Assembly: GCA_016715405.1 (NCBI GenBank)
Contig: JADKAE010000018.1
Location: 48,687-112,686 of the forward strand
Length of the DNA: 64,000 nt
Origin: Saprospiraceae bacterium
GTDB lineage: Bacteria; Bacteroidota; Bacteroidia; Chitinophagales; Saprospiraceae
Reading direction: 5' to 3'
Of this stretch, positions 54,503 to 62,700 are shown piece after piece (the stretch's first letter is position 1; every line of letters begins with the position of its first letter). The notes below the pieces were generated by a model that was not told the DNA's origin, made no database searches, and saw nothing but the letters and a program-made list of their open reading frames with translations. Both the position numbers and the translations under genes were made by a program.

Positions 54503-54897
54503 GGGGCTCAGGTTGCGCTTTTGCTACCTTATAATTGACCGATGCTGATACTATTTTAACCCACCACACCAAATAAATCATCAAAACAAGCCGGTTAACT
54601 ATGTCGTACTTTTGTTTTGTTTTAAATTTATTTATTTTTTAAAATTTAATTTCAAAATTCAACGACAACTATCTTTTTTATTCCCCAATCCCTAACCGGT
54701 TTCCAACCTGCCTCCTATCTCCCTTAAAAAGCCGGTTTTTTACCTATTTCTGACAAAAAGGGTCATTGGTCAATAAAAAACGGCTTTCCGGTAGGTCCAA
54801 TTTTACGTTCATCGAGTGTGGCGTGTCCAGAAGCAACTAATAGCGCAACTTTGTGACATTATATTCAACGCGAAATTATTATCAATTTACCCATATC

Positions 54898-55935
54898 ATG
54901 AAAACCTATTTCACCATCATTCTTGTCGCCCTGGTAAGCACCGGTACCTACTTATGGCTTCGCCCCAACCAAACCAACCAGTGCGCCCAGAGCTTGTTCG
55001 ATACCTTTGTACAAGAGCAGCCGCTGGAAATGACCATTACAACCGACTTTTCTACCTTGCTGGCCGACAGGAATATAAAAGAAGCCCAAGCCGCTACGGT
55101 TGCCTGGACCCTCGCCGACGGCAGTGCCGGCCAATGGCAGGCCGATATCGCGCTGCGCGGCAAAACGCGCCGTCAGTACTGTTCCTTCCCGCCCTTGAAG
55201 CTGAGCTTCGACAGCGAACAATTGCAAGACGCCGGACTGAAAGGGTACAGCAACCTCAAACTGGTTACGCAGTGCACGGACAATGAACAGTTGCTGTTGA
55301 AAGAATACCTGGCTTACAGGATGCTGAACAGTCTCACCGACAAAAGCTTCAGGGTGCAGATCGCCAGGGTGACTTACCAGGACCGCGAAGGCGACATGGC
55401 GCCCGTGACTCAATACGCTATAATATTGGAAAATACCCAAGAGATGGCCCAACGCCTGGAAGGCCGTATGCTGGAAGACGAGCAGCCGGCGTCCAAACAA
55501 ATCGACGCCGAACAATACCGCCTGCTTACCGTATTCCAGTACATGATCGGCAATACCGACTGGAACCTGGCAGATCAGCACAATATCAAGATGGTACAGC
55601 TGGAAGGTAAAAGCGCCCCCACGCCCGTTCCCTATGATTTTGACTATGCCGGCCTGGTAAATGCACCTTACGCCAAACCCCACCCACAGATGCCCATCGA
55701 CCACGTTACCCAGCGTTTTTTCCAGTGGCGCGGCAAGGATTGCGAGTCATTAAGGCATACCATAGCCATTTTCAAAGCCAAAAAAGCGGAGTTGCTTCAA
55801 CTATGCCATACGATACAGGGCCTTAGCGAATCAAGCCGCAGGCAGGTGGCAGGTTACCTCAACGAATTTTACCAGATCATCGAAAATGATGAGTCGCTGG
55901 CCCTTATGCTTCGGAGCAGGCAGGTGGCGTCGTAG
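54898..55935 (+). CDS. Membrane-anchored CotH/kinase-like protein
   Basis: 345 residues from MKTYFTIILVALVSTGTYLW (signal anchor). Mature part: IALRGKTRRQYCSFPPLKLS, GYSNLKLVTQCTDNEQLLLK, EYLAYRMLNSLTDKSFRVQI, then FQYMIGNTDWNLADQHNIKM and PVPYDFDYAGLVNAPYA. The last two are placed like the catalytic NTDxxxxNxKM and metal-binding DFD of CotH-type and other kinase-like folds. It may phosphorylate or bind a surface protein, but this is inference. The stop adjoins a repeat. Confidence 0.72.
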   Translation: MKTYFTIILVALVSTGTYLWLRPNQTNQCAQSLFDTFVQEQPLEMTITTDFSTLLADRNIKEAQAATVAWTLADGSAGQWQADIALRGKTRRQYCSFPPLKLSFDSEQLQDAGLKGYSNLKLVTQCTDNEQLLLKEYLAYRMLNSLTDKSFRVQIARVTYQDREGDMAPVTQYAIILENTQEMAQRLEGRMLEDEQPASKQIDAEQYRLLTVFQYMIGNTDWNLADQHNIKMVQLEGKSAPTPVPYDFDYAGLVNAPYAKPHPQMPIDHVTQRFFQWRGKDCESLRHTIAIFKAKKAELLQLCHTIQGLSESSRRQVAGYLNEFYQIIENDESLALMLRSRQVAS

Positions 55936-56021
55936 TTGTTATCGGTTGTCGGTTATCAGTTGTCAGTTAAGTTTGATAAAATATGACTTCTGACTAGACG
56001 GACAACCGACAGCCGATAACC
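55936..56021. repeat. CGGTTATC inverted repeat in a convergent gap
   Basis: TTGTTATCGGTTGTCGGTTA units, centre AAGTTTGATAAAATATGACT, arm GACAACCGACAGCCGATAAC. It fills the gap from one stop (TAG, 55935) to the other (TAA, 56022). Distant relative of the AACAGAG family. Confidence 0.85.
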
Positions 56022-57824
56022 TTAGAAGCACCACTCATTCGCCGCGATCAAAGCGGCGGCCACTTTGCGGCGTTCATTTTTCACATTTACGGGCGGATAT
56101 TTCGAAAAGCGCTTGAGTCCCATTAGCAGCGTGCGCAGCAGGTCGCCTTCGGCGAAAGAGGCAAGTGCGTCGGCGCCTTCTTTCTGAATGCGGGCGGTGG
56201 CGTCGTGCAGGAAAACGCGTAGCATCGCGTCGTATACTTCTTGTGCGGCGGGTTTATTGCTCATTCCGGCCAGCTTTTGCACGCGGAGCAGCATCGACTC
56301 GGCCAGCAGCACATCGATCATCATATTGGCCACATTGGCGATAATCTCCTGCTCTTCTTTGAGATTGAGCTTGCCGTCCATCTGCATTTTGGCGGCGGCG
56401 CCTGCTACCATCAGCACAATCTTCTTGAAATCGCGCACGGCGCGTTCTTCTTCGCCGTAGGGGCCCTCGGCTTGTTCCATCGAAGGCATCGAGGCCAATT
56501 CTTTTTGCACGGCCCATGCCGGGCCCACAATATCGATGGCGCCTTTCATAGCGCGTTTGAGCAGCATATCTACGGTGAGCAGGCGGTTGATCTCGTTGGT
56601 ACCTTCGTAGATGCGGTTGATACGTGAGTCGCGGTAGGCTCGGGCGGCCGTGCCTTCTTCAGAGTAGCCCATGCCGCCATGGATTTGCAGCGTTTCGTCG
56701 ATCACATAATCGAGGGCTTCGGAGCCTGCCACTTTCAGTATAGCACATTCGATGGCGTATTCTTCGGCGGCTTTGAGTTTGGATTCGGCGAAGTTGGCGC
56801 CGGCAGCTTCCAGCCTGTGTTCGCTTTCCTGTATCATATTTGACACGCGATACATTGCGCTATCGGCAGCAAAAAGGCGGATGGCCTGCTCGGCCAGCTT
56901 ATATTGAATAGCGCCGAAGCTGGAGATGGGCACGCCAAACTGGAAACGTTCATTGGCGTATTGCACTGCGGTCGATACGCTTTTTTTGGAGCCTCCCACA
57001 GACAATACACATAACTTGAAACGTCCTATATTGAGGGCGTTAAAGGCAATGAGGTGGCCTTTGCCGATTTCGCCCAGCACGTTTTCTACGGGTACTTTTG
57101 TATTTTCAAAAAACACCTGGCGTGTAGAAGAGCCTTTGATGCCGAGTTTTTTCTCTTCCTCACCAAAAGTGATTCCGGGAAAGTTGCGCTCTACAATAAA
57201 ACCGGTGAATTTGTTGCCGTCAACCTGAGCAAAAACGATAAACAGATCGGCAAAGCCGGCGTTTGAGATCCACATTTTCTGGCCGTTTAGCAGGTAGTGG
57301 GATCCGTCCGCACTGAGGTCGGCCCGCGTTTTAGCGGCCAGGGCATCCGAACCCGAGCCGGGTTCGGTAAGGCAATAAGCCGCCTTGAGTTCAGAGCTGA
57401 TAAGGCGGGGCAGGTATTGCTTCTTTTGCGCTTCGGTGCCGAAATATAAAATAGGTAACATGCCTATGCCCATATGGGCGGCAAAAGATACCGTAAATGA
57501 AGAGGCCGGCCCCATGATATCATTAATCAGGGTATTGGTGTTGGTGTCAAGCGCCGAGCCACCATATTCTTGCGGCATGTGGGTGCCCAACAACCCCAGC
57601 TCAGCCATCTTGTCGAGCAATTTCAGGGTGATATTGTCCTCCTGTCGCTCAATCTCGCCGAGATAAGGCATGATCTCACGATAAAGAAAATCGTGCACCA
57701 TCTCTTTGATCATCTGCTGGTCTGCATTAATCTCTTCAGGAATGAAGGTATCTTCCGGCCTGGAGTCTTTGATAAGGTACTCGCCGCCTTTGAGTACCTC
57801 GTTTTTTACCAATGTATCTTGCAT
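56022..57824 (-). CDS. Acyl-CoA dehydrogenase
   Basis: 600 residues. FAD- and substrate-binding motifs: YCLTEPGSGSDALAAKTRAD, MWISNAGFADLFIVFAQ, GIKGSSTRQVFFENTKVP and IHGGMGYSEEG; the catalytic base region is IYEGTNEINRLLTVDMLL. The 180-residue C-terminal extension places it with the long acyl-CoA dehydrogenases of Bacteroidota. It takes the first step of beta-oxidation, passing electrons to ETF. Two palindromic operator-like sites lie between 12 and 92 nt upstream. Confidence 0.94.
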   Translation of the reverse strand: MQDTLVKNEVLKGGEYLIKDSRPEDTFIPEEINADQQMIKEMVHDFLYREIMPYLGEIERQEDNITLKLLDKMAELGLLGTHMPQEYGGSALDTNTNTLINDIMGPASSFTVSFAAHMGIGMLPILYFGTEAQKKQYLPRLISSELKAAYCLTEPGSGSDALAAKTRADLSADGSHYLLNGQKMWISNAGFADLFIVFAQVDGNKFTGFIVERNFPGITFGEEEKKLGIKGSSTRQVFFENTKVPVENVLGEIGKGHLIAFNALNIGRFKLCVLSVGGSKKSVSTAVQYANERFQFGVPISSFGAIQYKLAEQAIRLFAADSAMYRVSNMIQESEHRLEAAGANFAESKLKAAEEYAIECAILKVAGSEALDYVIDETLQIHGGMGYSEEGTAARAYRDSRINRIYEGTNEINRLLTVDMLLKRAMKGAIDIVGPAWAVQKELASMPSMEQAEGPYGEEERAVRDFKKIVLMVAGAAAKMQMDGKLNLKEEQEIIANVANMMIDVLLAESMLLRVQKLAGMSNKPAAQEVYDAMLRVFLHDATARIQKEGADALASFAEGDLLRTLLMGLKRFSKYPPVNVKNERRKVAAALIAANEWCF

Positions 57825-57836
57825 AATGACAATTAT

Positions 57837-57916
57837 TAGCGAATATTCGCTACAATAATAAGCTGTTTTTATCTTTCTGTAAAGATGTAACGCGAAAAAA
57901 TTGCGAATTTTCGCTA
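57837..57916. promoter_or_regulatory. Pair of palindromic operators upstream of acyl-CoA dehydrogenase
   Basis: TAGCGAATATTCGCTA (57837-57852) is a perfect 16-bp palindrome starting 13 nt before the gene. TTGCGAATTTTCGCTA (57901-57916) matches it at 14 of 16 positions. The symmetry and size are typical of TetR-family operators of fatty-acid metabolism. The regulator gene is not in the window. Confidence 0.65.
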
Positions 57917-58010
57917 AATTTTAACTAGCCATGCATTTTTCTACACTTAATTAAGGCCCAAAAGAAAGACTTTTGTCATCGCTATGTAAGCTGCTTTTTG
58001 TTATTTTTAG

Positions 58011-58110
58011 GTTTTAGGGCTTAGGGCTTAGCAGTCAGTTTATAGAAGCTGCCCGCTAAGACCTGATTGCTAAGACCTGATTGCTAAGACCTGATTGCTA
58101 AGACCTAATA
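58011..58110. repeat. GCTAAGACCTGATT-family tandem repeat
   Basis: TTTTAGGGCTTAGGGCTTAG on the left and four GCTAAGACCTGATT copies on the right. It lies between divergent genes, directly before the P450 ATG. Confidence 0.88.
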
Positions 58111-58113
58111 ATC

Positions 58114-58872
58114 ATGACTAAACCATCTACGCGCACAACAACGCCGTCTGTTCATCGCTTCAAAGCCATTCGCAACTCGCTGCGGTTTGTATCTGACCCC
58201 ATCAGCGTACTCGACGATCAGATCGCTCGCCTTGGCCCCACTTTTTTTACCTACATCGGCGGGGTATACAAAGGATTGCTGACCACCGAACCCGAGCTGA
58301 TCCAGCACATCTTGCAGAAACACCACCGCATCTACCGCCGCTCGCCGATGCATTTCGATAAACTGTCGCATTTTCTGGGACATGGCCTGCTCACCAGCGA
58401 GGGTGACTACTGGCTGCGCCAGCGGCGGCTCATCCAGCCCGGCTTTCACCGCTCCCGGCTGGCGGCGCTTACCGAGATCATGCAGGGCGTCATCGACGGG
58501 TTCCTCGACAATTTCGACCGCGAGCTGGAAAAAAACAACTCGGGCATCGATCTGTACCCCAAGATGATGGAACTGGCGTTTAATATCGTGGCTCGTTCGC
58601 TGTTTAGTGCCAATATCCAGGAGCACGAATTGCGCCGCTTGTCCACGATCATCACCTCCCTGCAGGAATTTATCATCAGGCAGATCAGGCAGCCTTACCT
58701 AAACTGGTGGTTCGGCATGTCGGGACAGCTGCAGCAACACGAAATACTGGCCCGCGAATTCGACGAAATTTTGCTGGCTATCATCCACCAGCGGCGCCTG
58801 CGCGGCAGAAGTGCGACGATCTGCTGCAAATGCTGCTCGATTCGCGTTATGAGGACACGGGAGAAGGCATGA
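58114..58872 (+). CDS. Cytochrome P450, N-terminal part (frameshifted)
   Basis: Soluble bacterial P450: HFLGHGLLTSEGDYWLRQRR (C-helix WxxxR), RRLIQPGFHRSRLAALTEIM, and ELAFNIVARSLFSANIQEHE. After HQRRLR (about 58805) the frame is wrong. A second frame continues KCDDLLQMLLDSRYEDTGEG, and a third, with the I-helix, begins at 58910. P450s use O2 and an electron partner to hydroxylate substrates; no ferredoxin gene is adjacent. Confidence 0.88.
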   Translation: MTKPSTRTTTPSVHRFKAIRNSLRFVSDPISVLDDQIARLGPTFFTYIGGVYKGLLTTEPELIQHILQKHHRIYRRSPMHFDKLSHFLGHGLLTSEGDYWLRQRRLIQPGFHRSRLAALTEIMQGVIDGFLDNFDRELEKNNSGIDLYPKMMELAFNIVARSLFSANIQEHELRRLSTIITSLQEFIIRQIRQPYLNWWFGMSGQLQQHEILAREFDEILLAIIHQRRLRGRSATICCKCCSIRVMRTREKA

Positions 58873-58909
58873 CCGACCGGCAGTTGCTCGAAGAAAGCGC
58901 CATTTATTC

Positions 58910-59398
58910 GTGGCCGGCCACGAAACTACCGCCAACGCTCTTTCCTGGATGTGGTATTTGCTGAGCCAACACCCCGAAGTGGTGGCTAAAGCCCGCACCG
59001 AAATTGACCAGGTACTCGGCGGCCGCAAGCCGACATTCGAAGAGCTGCCCCAACTGGAATACCTCACCCAGATTATCGAAGAAAGCATGCGCCTGTACCC
59101 GCCCGCATGGATCACCGACCGCATCGCCGTAGAAGACGACTATTTCGAAGGTATCCATATCCCCAAAGGGGTAGTGGTCATCGCCTATTTTTACGGCGTT
59201 CACCGCTCCGACAGGCTCTGGACCGATCCGCATAGTTTCGACCCCGATCGCTTTAGCAAAGTCAACAAAAAATCGCACACCCCCTATTCGTATCTGCCCT
59301 TTGGCGGAGGCCCCAGATTGTGCATCGGCAATAGTTTTGCCATTATGGAAATGCAATTGGTGCTGGCGGCTATGCTGCAGCGCTACGATTTTCCCTGA
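58910..59398 (+). CDS. Cytochrome P450, heme-binding part (frameshifted)
   Basis: I-helix AGHETTANALSW, K-helix ExxR in IIEESMRLYPPAW, and heme loop PFGGGPRLCIGNSF with the thiolate Cys. The frame stops at 59398; one more T near 59395 restores YDFSLMPDHEVTPQALITLR and the native TAG at 59476-59478, which abuts the next repeat. The whole gene is 58114-59478 with three frame errors, about 454 residues. Confidence 0.9.
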   Translation: MAGHETTANALSWMWYLLSQHPEVVAKARTEIDQVLGGRKPTFEELPQLEYLTQIIEESMRLYPPAWITDRIAVEDDYFEGIHIPKGVVVIAYFYGVHRSDRLWTDPHSFDPDRFSKVNKKSHTPYSYLPFGGGPRLCIGNSFAIMEMQLVLAAMLQRYDFP

Positions 59399-59478
59399 TG
59401 CCCGACCACGAGGTCACCCCGCAGGCATTGATTACGCTGCGCCCCAGGCATGGGGTGAGGATGCAGGTGAAGCCTTAG

Positions 59479-59576
59479 TGACTATACGACTGCGATGACT
59501 TTACGACTATACCTGATCATTGTTCGTCAGTCGTACCCGATACAGTCGTACAGTCGTACAGTCCTACAGTCGCTCG
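59479..59576. repeat. ACGACTATACGACTGT-family repeat after P450
   Basis: TGACTATACGACTGCGATGA units, centre GATCATTGTTCG and arm ACAGTCGTACAGTCGTACAG. Begins on the base after the corrected P450 stop. Same family as 17284 and 24110. Confidence 0.88.
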
Positions 59577-59603
59577 AGGCTTTCATCAATACCATAACGT
59601 ACC

Positions 59604-60365
59604 ATGAAAAATCTATTATTATATATTGCCCTATGCCTTGTATCAATAGCAGGCATCAATGCACAGACCGGCAACCCGGGTATCGATCAGGCCATAGCAC
59701 AGGGTAAATTCACCCTGGCGCAGCAATTGATTCGCGAGGGTATTGCCAGTGGAAACCTGTCGCCTCAAACGGCTTGGGAATGGCAATTGCAATCGGACAT
59801 CCTCGACCGCACCCGCCTCGATTTTAACCGTGACGAGGCCTACATGCGGCGGACCTTGGGTAAATATTACGCAGTAGAGACGCAAAATTTTGCGTCTCTA
59901 CTGCACAAATGGGAAAAATCGGGCGTATTGGAAAACCGCTTGATCGACGGAGAAAAACGCTATTTCCGCAATGCGGTGTGGAACCTGTTTAGAATCGACC
60001 AGGAAGCCCGCGCCCGCAAGGAAGCGGTCGACGGCAAGGCCGCCGATAAATTGGGTGAATACCTCAGCGGTTATTTGCCCATAGCATACAAGTATATTGC
60101 AGGCGGCGACCGCCCCATTGCCCAGCCCCGCCAGATGCGGCTGCGCTATACCTTAACCGTGGAAGCCAACGCCGTGCCCGCCGGAGAAATGCTGCGCGCC
60201 TGGCTGCCCTACCCCCGCAGCGGCCACAACCGGCAGGCTGCCGTGCAGTTGCTCGGCGCCTCCGCAGCCCACTATGTGGTGGCGCCACCGGCCTATCCCC
60301 ACAGCACGATCTATATGGAAAAACCGGCGGAAAAGATTCGGTCACGCGTTTCCAATACGAGGTAA
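59604..60365 (+). CDS. Transglutaminase-like secreted protein, N-terminal part (frameshifted)
   Basis: Signal peptide (MKNLLLYIALCLVSIAGINA), helical region with a TPR-like repeat (PGIDQAIAQGKFTLAQQLIR), then a beta domain (MRLRYTLTVEANAVPAGEML). A 34-bp perfect palindrome encodes residues around ETQNFASLL near residue 95. After AEKIRSRVSN the frame is lost; the native reading GKDSVTRFQYEVTYTAYDEW starts at about 60330 in another frame, and a second slip lies near 60395. Confidence 0.82.
   Translation: MKNLLLYIALCLVSIAGINAQTGNPGIDQAIAQGKFTLAQQLIREGIASGNLSPQTAWEWQLQSDILDRTRLDFNRDEAYMRRTLGKYYAVETQNFASLLHKWEKSGVLENRLIDGEKRYFRNAVWNLFRIDQEARARKEAVDGKAADKLGEYLSGYLPIAYKYIAGGDRPIAQPRQMRLRYTLTVEANAVPAGEMLRAWLPYPRSGHNRQAAVQLLGASAAHYVVAPPAYPHSTIYMEKPAEKIRSRVSNTR
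59871..59904. repeat. Perfect 34-bp palindrome inside a coding region
   Basis: GCAGTAGAGACGCAAAA followed by its exact complement. It is translated as part of the transglutaminase-like protein. GTAGAGACGC...GCGTCTCTAC palindromes are, to my knowledge, a dispersed repeat in several phyla. Confidence 0.9.
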
Positions 60366-60536
60366 CCTACACCGCCTACGACGAATGGCACAACCCTGGA
60401 AGGCGGCGCCGTAAAGCCAGACGACACCTCCTCGGATTTATACCGCTATTACACCGCTGAGCGCGAAAGGCACATATTATTTACACCCGAATTAAAACAA
60501 TTATCGGCGCGAATCGTCGGCACGGAAACCGATCCG

Positions 60537-61082
60537 GTGCGCAAAGCGCGGCTGATCTTCGACTGGATCGGCGAAAACATTCCCTGGACCAGCGCGCTGG
60601 AGTACTCCACCATACCCAACATTCCCGCCTACTGCATACGCAACAGTCGCGGCGACTGTGGTATCAAAGCCCTGTTATTCATCACCTTGTGCCGCTACAA
60701 CGGCATTCCCGCCAAGTGGCAGAGCGGCTGGATGTTGTATCCGGGTAATCTGAACCTGCACGACTGGGCAGAGATATACTTTGAAGGCCCGGGCTGGGTC
60801 CCCGTCGACCCCGACCTCAACCGCCAGCAGACATTCGTGCCCGAAGCCGATTTGTTTTTCTTCGGCGGCGCCGACGCCTGGCATTTCATCGTCAACGACG
60901 ATTTCTCGGGGCCTTTTTTCCCGGCCAAGGTGTTTCCCCGGAGCGAAACCGTCGATTTCCAGCGCGGCGAAGTAGAATGGCGCGGCGGCAATCTGTATTT
61001 TGATACGTGGGATTATGAGATGGAGGTGGGGGGGATGATTGATGTTGGATGTTGGATGTTGGATGTTGTCGTAGGACATTGA
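60537..61082 (+). CDS. Transglutaminase-like protein, catalytic part (frameshifted)
   Basis: The native frame is open from about 60400 (DDTSSDLYRYYTAERERHIL). Catalytic Cys in NSRGDCGIKALLFITLCRYN, His in LNLHDWAEIYFEG and Asp in WVPVDPDLNR form the transglutaminase/protease triad. By family it may cleave or cross-link peptide bonds at the cell surface. The last 15 residues (IDVGCWMLDVVVGH) are translated repeat and IS end: with one fewer G in the run of seven near 61028-61034 the frame stops at GGA-TGA (about 61037). Confidence 0.84.
   Translation: MRKARLIFDWIGENIPWTSALEYSTIPNIPAYCIRNSRGDCGIKALLFITLCRYNGIPAKWQSGWMLYPGNLNLHDWAEIYFEGPGWVPVDPDLNRQQTFVPEADLFFFGGADAWHFIVNDDFSGPFFPAKVFPRSETVDFQRGEVEWRGGNLYFDTWDYEMEVGGMIDVGCWMLDVVVGH
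61036..61068. repeat. TTGGATG tandem repeat, split by an insertion element
   Basis: TGATTGATGTTGGATGTTGG units before the IS, with ACATTGGATGTTTGATTG directly after it (62321-62338). The arrangement suggests that the element inserted into a stop-adjacent repeat. Confidence 0.7.
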
Positions 61083-62323
61083 ATATACCTGATTATAGGT
61101 CAGAAAGATTACCGGAAGTTCATTGAAATAGGATAAATTACGAATACTGTGGGCTCAGGTTAAGGGCGAGGCATGTTTTCAATTGACACCATAGCGGTCT
61201 TTGAAAACCCACGATTTCTCATCAGGATCAAAGGTAGCGGCGTGTTTAAGACAATGCTTACGTCCAATCTGAAGTTTGCACTGAACAACGTGGGACCATC
61301 CTTACTTCCTTGCGTTGCCAGCTCTTTTGCCAGATGCTATATATAAATGGGATAAAAAGCATCGGAGTGGAATCGTTTGGGATTATTAAAAAGTTGGGGA
61401 AAGTATTGAGCCCGCGTCTCCTTTACATACGAGAAGGAATAATTTCTTTGATGCCAGACTGCTTGATTAATTTTTGTCTTGAAATCCAGATAGTTGCGAC
61501 AAGCACTCACATCTGCCCAACGGCTTGGGTTCCTTGATTGCTCTACTTGGCATTTTTGTGTGGTCGGCGTGGTGGATTAACCTTGACATGGATACCATAC
61601 CCCGAGGCATAAATTCAGCACAGATAACGCTCGCCTGCTTGGGTCTCCAAACGGAGCGCCGTTATCTGCCGAAGCACCGATGAATCCCCAACGAGGAGGT
61701 AGCGCACCGCACATATATCTGATCAACGGGTACTTGGCTGATGCGGTCGTAGGGGAAAAACAAAGGCGTCTAACACCGCGCCGCTATTTTCATCTGTAAA
61801 ATTCAGGTAACAACAGGAGGCCGTCTGCCGTCTTAAGTTGTTCCTGGCATCAACCTGAAACGTGCCAACGGAACTTGGCCCAAGGAACGCTACTGCCGGC
61901 AAGCGTGTCTTGGACTCCACATCCCGCCGCTTTTAGCCACCGATGGATATGCCGAACACTCGCAACTGATGATGCTAAATTCCTGTACCAACTGCAAGCG
62001 AATATGGATAGCCCCACCCAGCATGTGCCTGTCGAAGCCAATGGCCTTGCTTTACTTACGTCTAAACCCGGGGCGTCCACAATGATAACGTAATTCCAAC
62101 CGAAACGCCCTCGGCTTTAAAGCGTTTTATCCACCTAGTAGGGTGTCGTAATCAATCTGAAGACTTCTAGCTATCACCTCTTCTTTCTCCAGATTCCCAT
62201 CGATAGGCTTTTGACGTTTAGCCGGAGAGTGTGTCATATTCGTAATTTTTGACCTAAATATCAATGAACTTCCGGTAATCTTTCCGACTTTTTTCAGGTA
62301 TATTCAATGTCCTACGACAACAT
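61063..62323. mobile_element. Decayed insertion element with about 80-bp terminal inverted repeats
   Basis: Left end 61063-61146 and right end 62236-62323 are inverted copies: ATGTTGTCGTAGGACATTGA, AAAGATTACCGGAAGTTCAT and AATTACGAAT occur in both. Length about 1.26 kb, containing a broken transposase on the minus strand. No certain target-site duplication, because the site is itself repetitive. Confidence 0.85.
61450..62237 (-). pseudogene. Degenerate DDE (rve-type) transposase remnant
   Basis: Pieces in all three minus-strand frames from the ATG at 62237: MTHSPAKRQKPIDGN, ARSLQIDYDT plus TRWIKRFKAEG (helix-turn-helix), HIHRWLKAAG, and SADNGAPFGDPSRRALSVL (the DNG motif of rve-type catalytic domains). 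Many stops and frame breaks show it is not functional. IS481/IS3-like is the best guess. Confidence 0.65.
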
Positions 62324-62429
62324 TGGATGTTTGATTGTTTTGGATTTCCGGAATTAAAAATCCCATCCTAAAATCCTTTAATCCTATGAATCCAAATTCA
62401 GACGACTCCGCTGTTTTCCGGCAGCTAAG

Positions 62430-62584
62430 GAATGTGGCGTAAATAAGTTACTTGATTTCGACGAGGCTATTTTTTCATCAGGCAAGGCGCGAGAAGGGAG
62501 CTTAGCCAAAGCTAAGGACCGACGAAGCAACGCCGCATGGTGAAAAAGAGACCGTCAAACTAGTAAGTTATTTACGACACGTTC
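62430..62584. mobile_element. 155-bp MITE-like element
   Basis: Terminal repeats GAATGTGGCGTAAATAAGTT (62430 on) and AGTAAGTTATTTACGACACG (62562 on) match inverted at 20 of 23 positions. Inner inverted arms include TTTTTCATCAGGC / GCATGGTGAAAAA and GCTTAGC / GCTAAG. No coding capacity. A 23-bp copy of its right end lies at 33597. Confidence 0.82.
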
Positions 62585-62590
62585 AGTGAA

Positions 62591-62638
62591 GAGGAGGTGA
62601 CATCTTTCGAGGCACGAGAATGGTGTCATCTCCTCTTG
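62591..62638. other. Imperfect hairpin after the MITE
   Basis: GAGGAGGTGACAT and GTGTCATCTCCTC form arms around about 22 nt. Purpose not evident; it lies 60 nt before the TPR gene. Confidence 0.5.
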
Positions 62639-62700
62639 GCTACAGCTATGAAATTTCCCCAAAATCTCCGATATTTCCCCCTGAAAAACCCAACCCAGCC

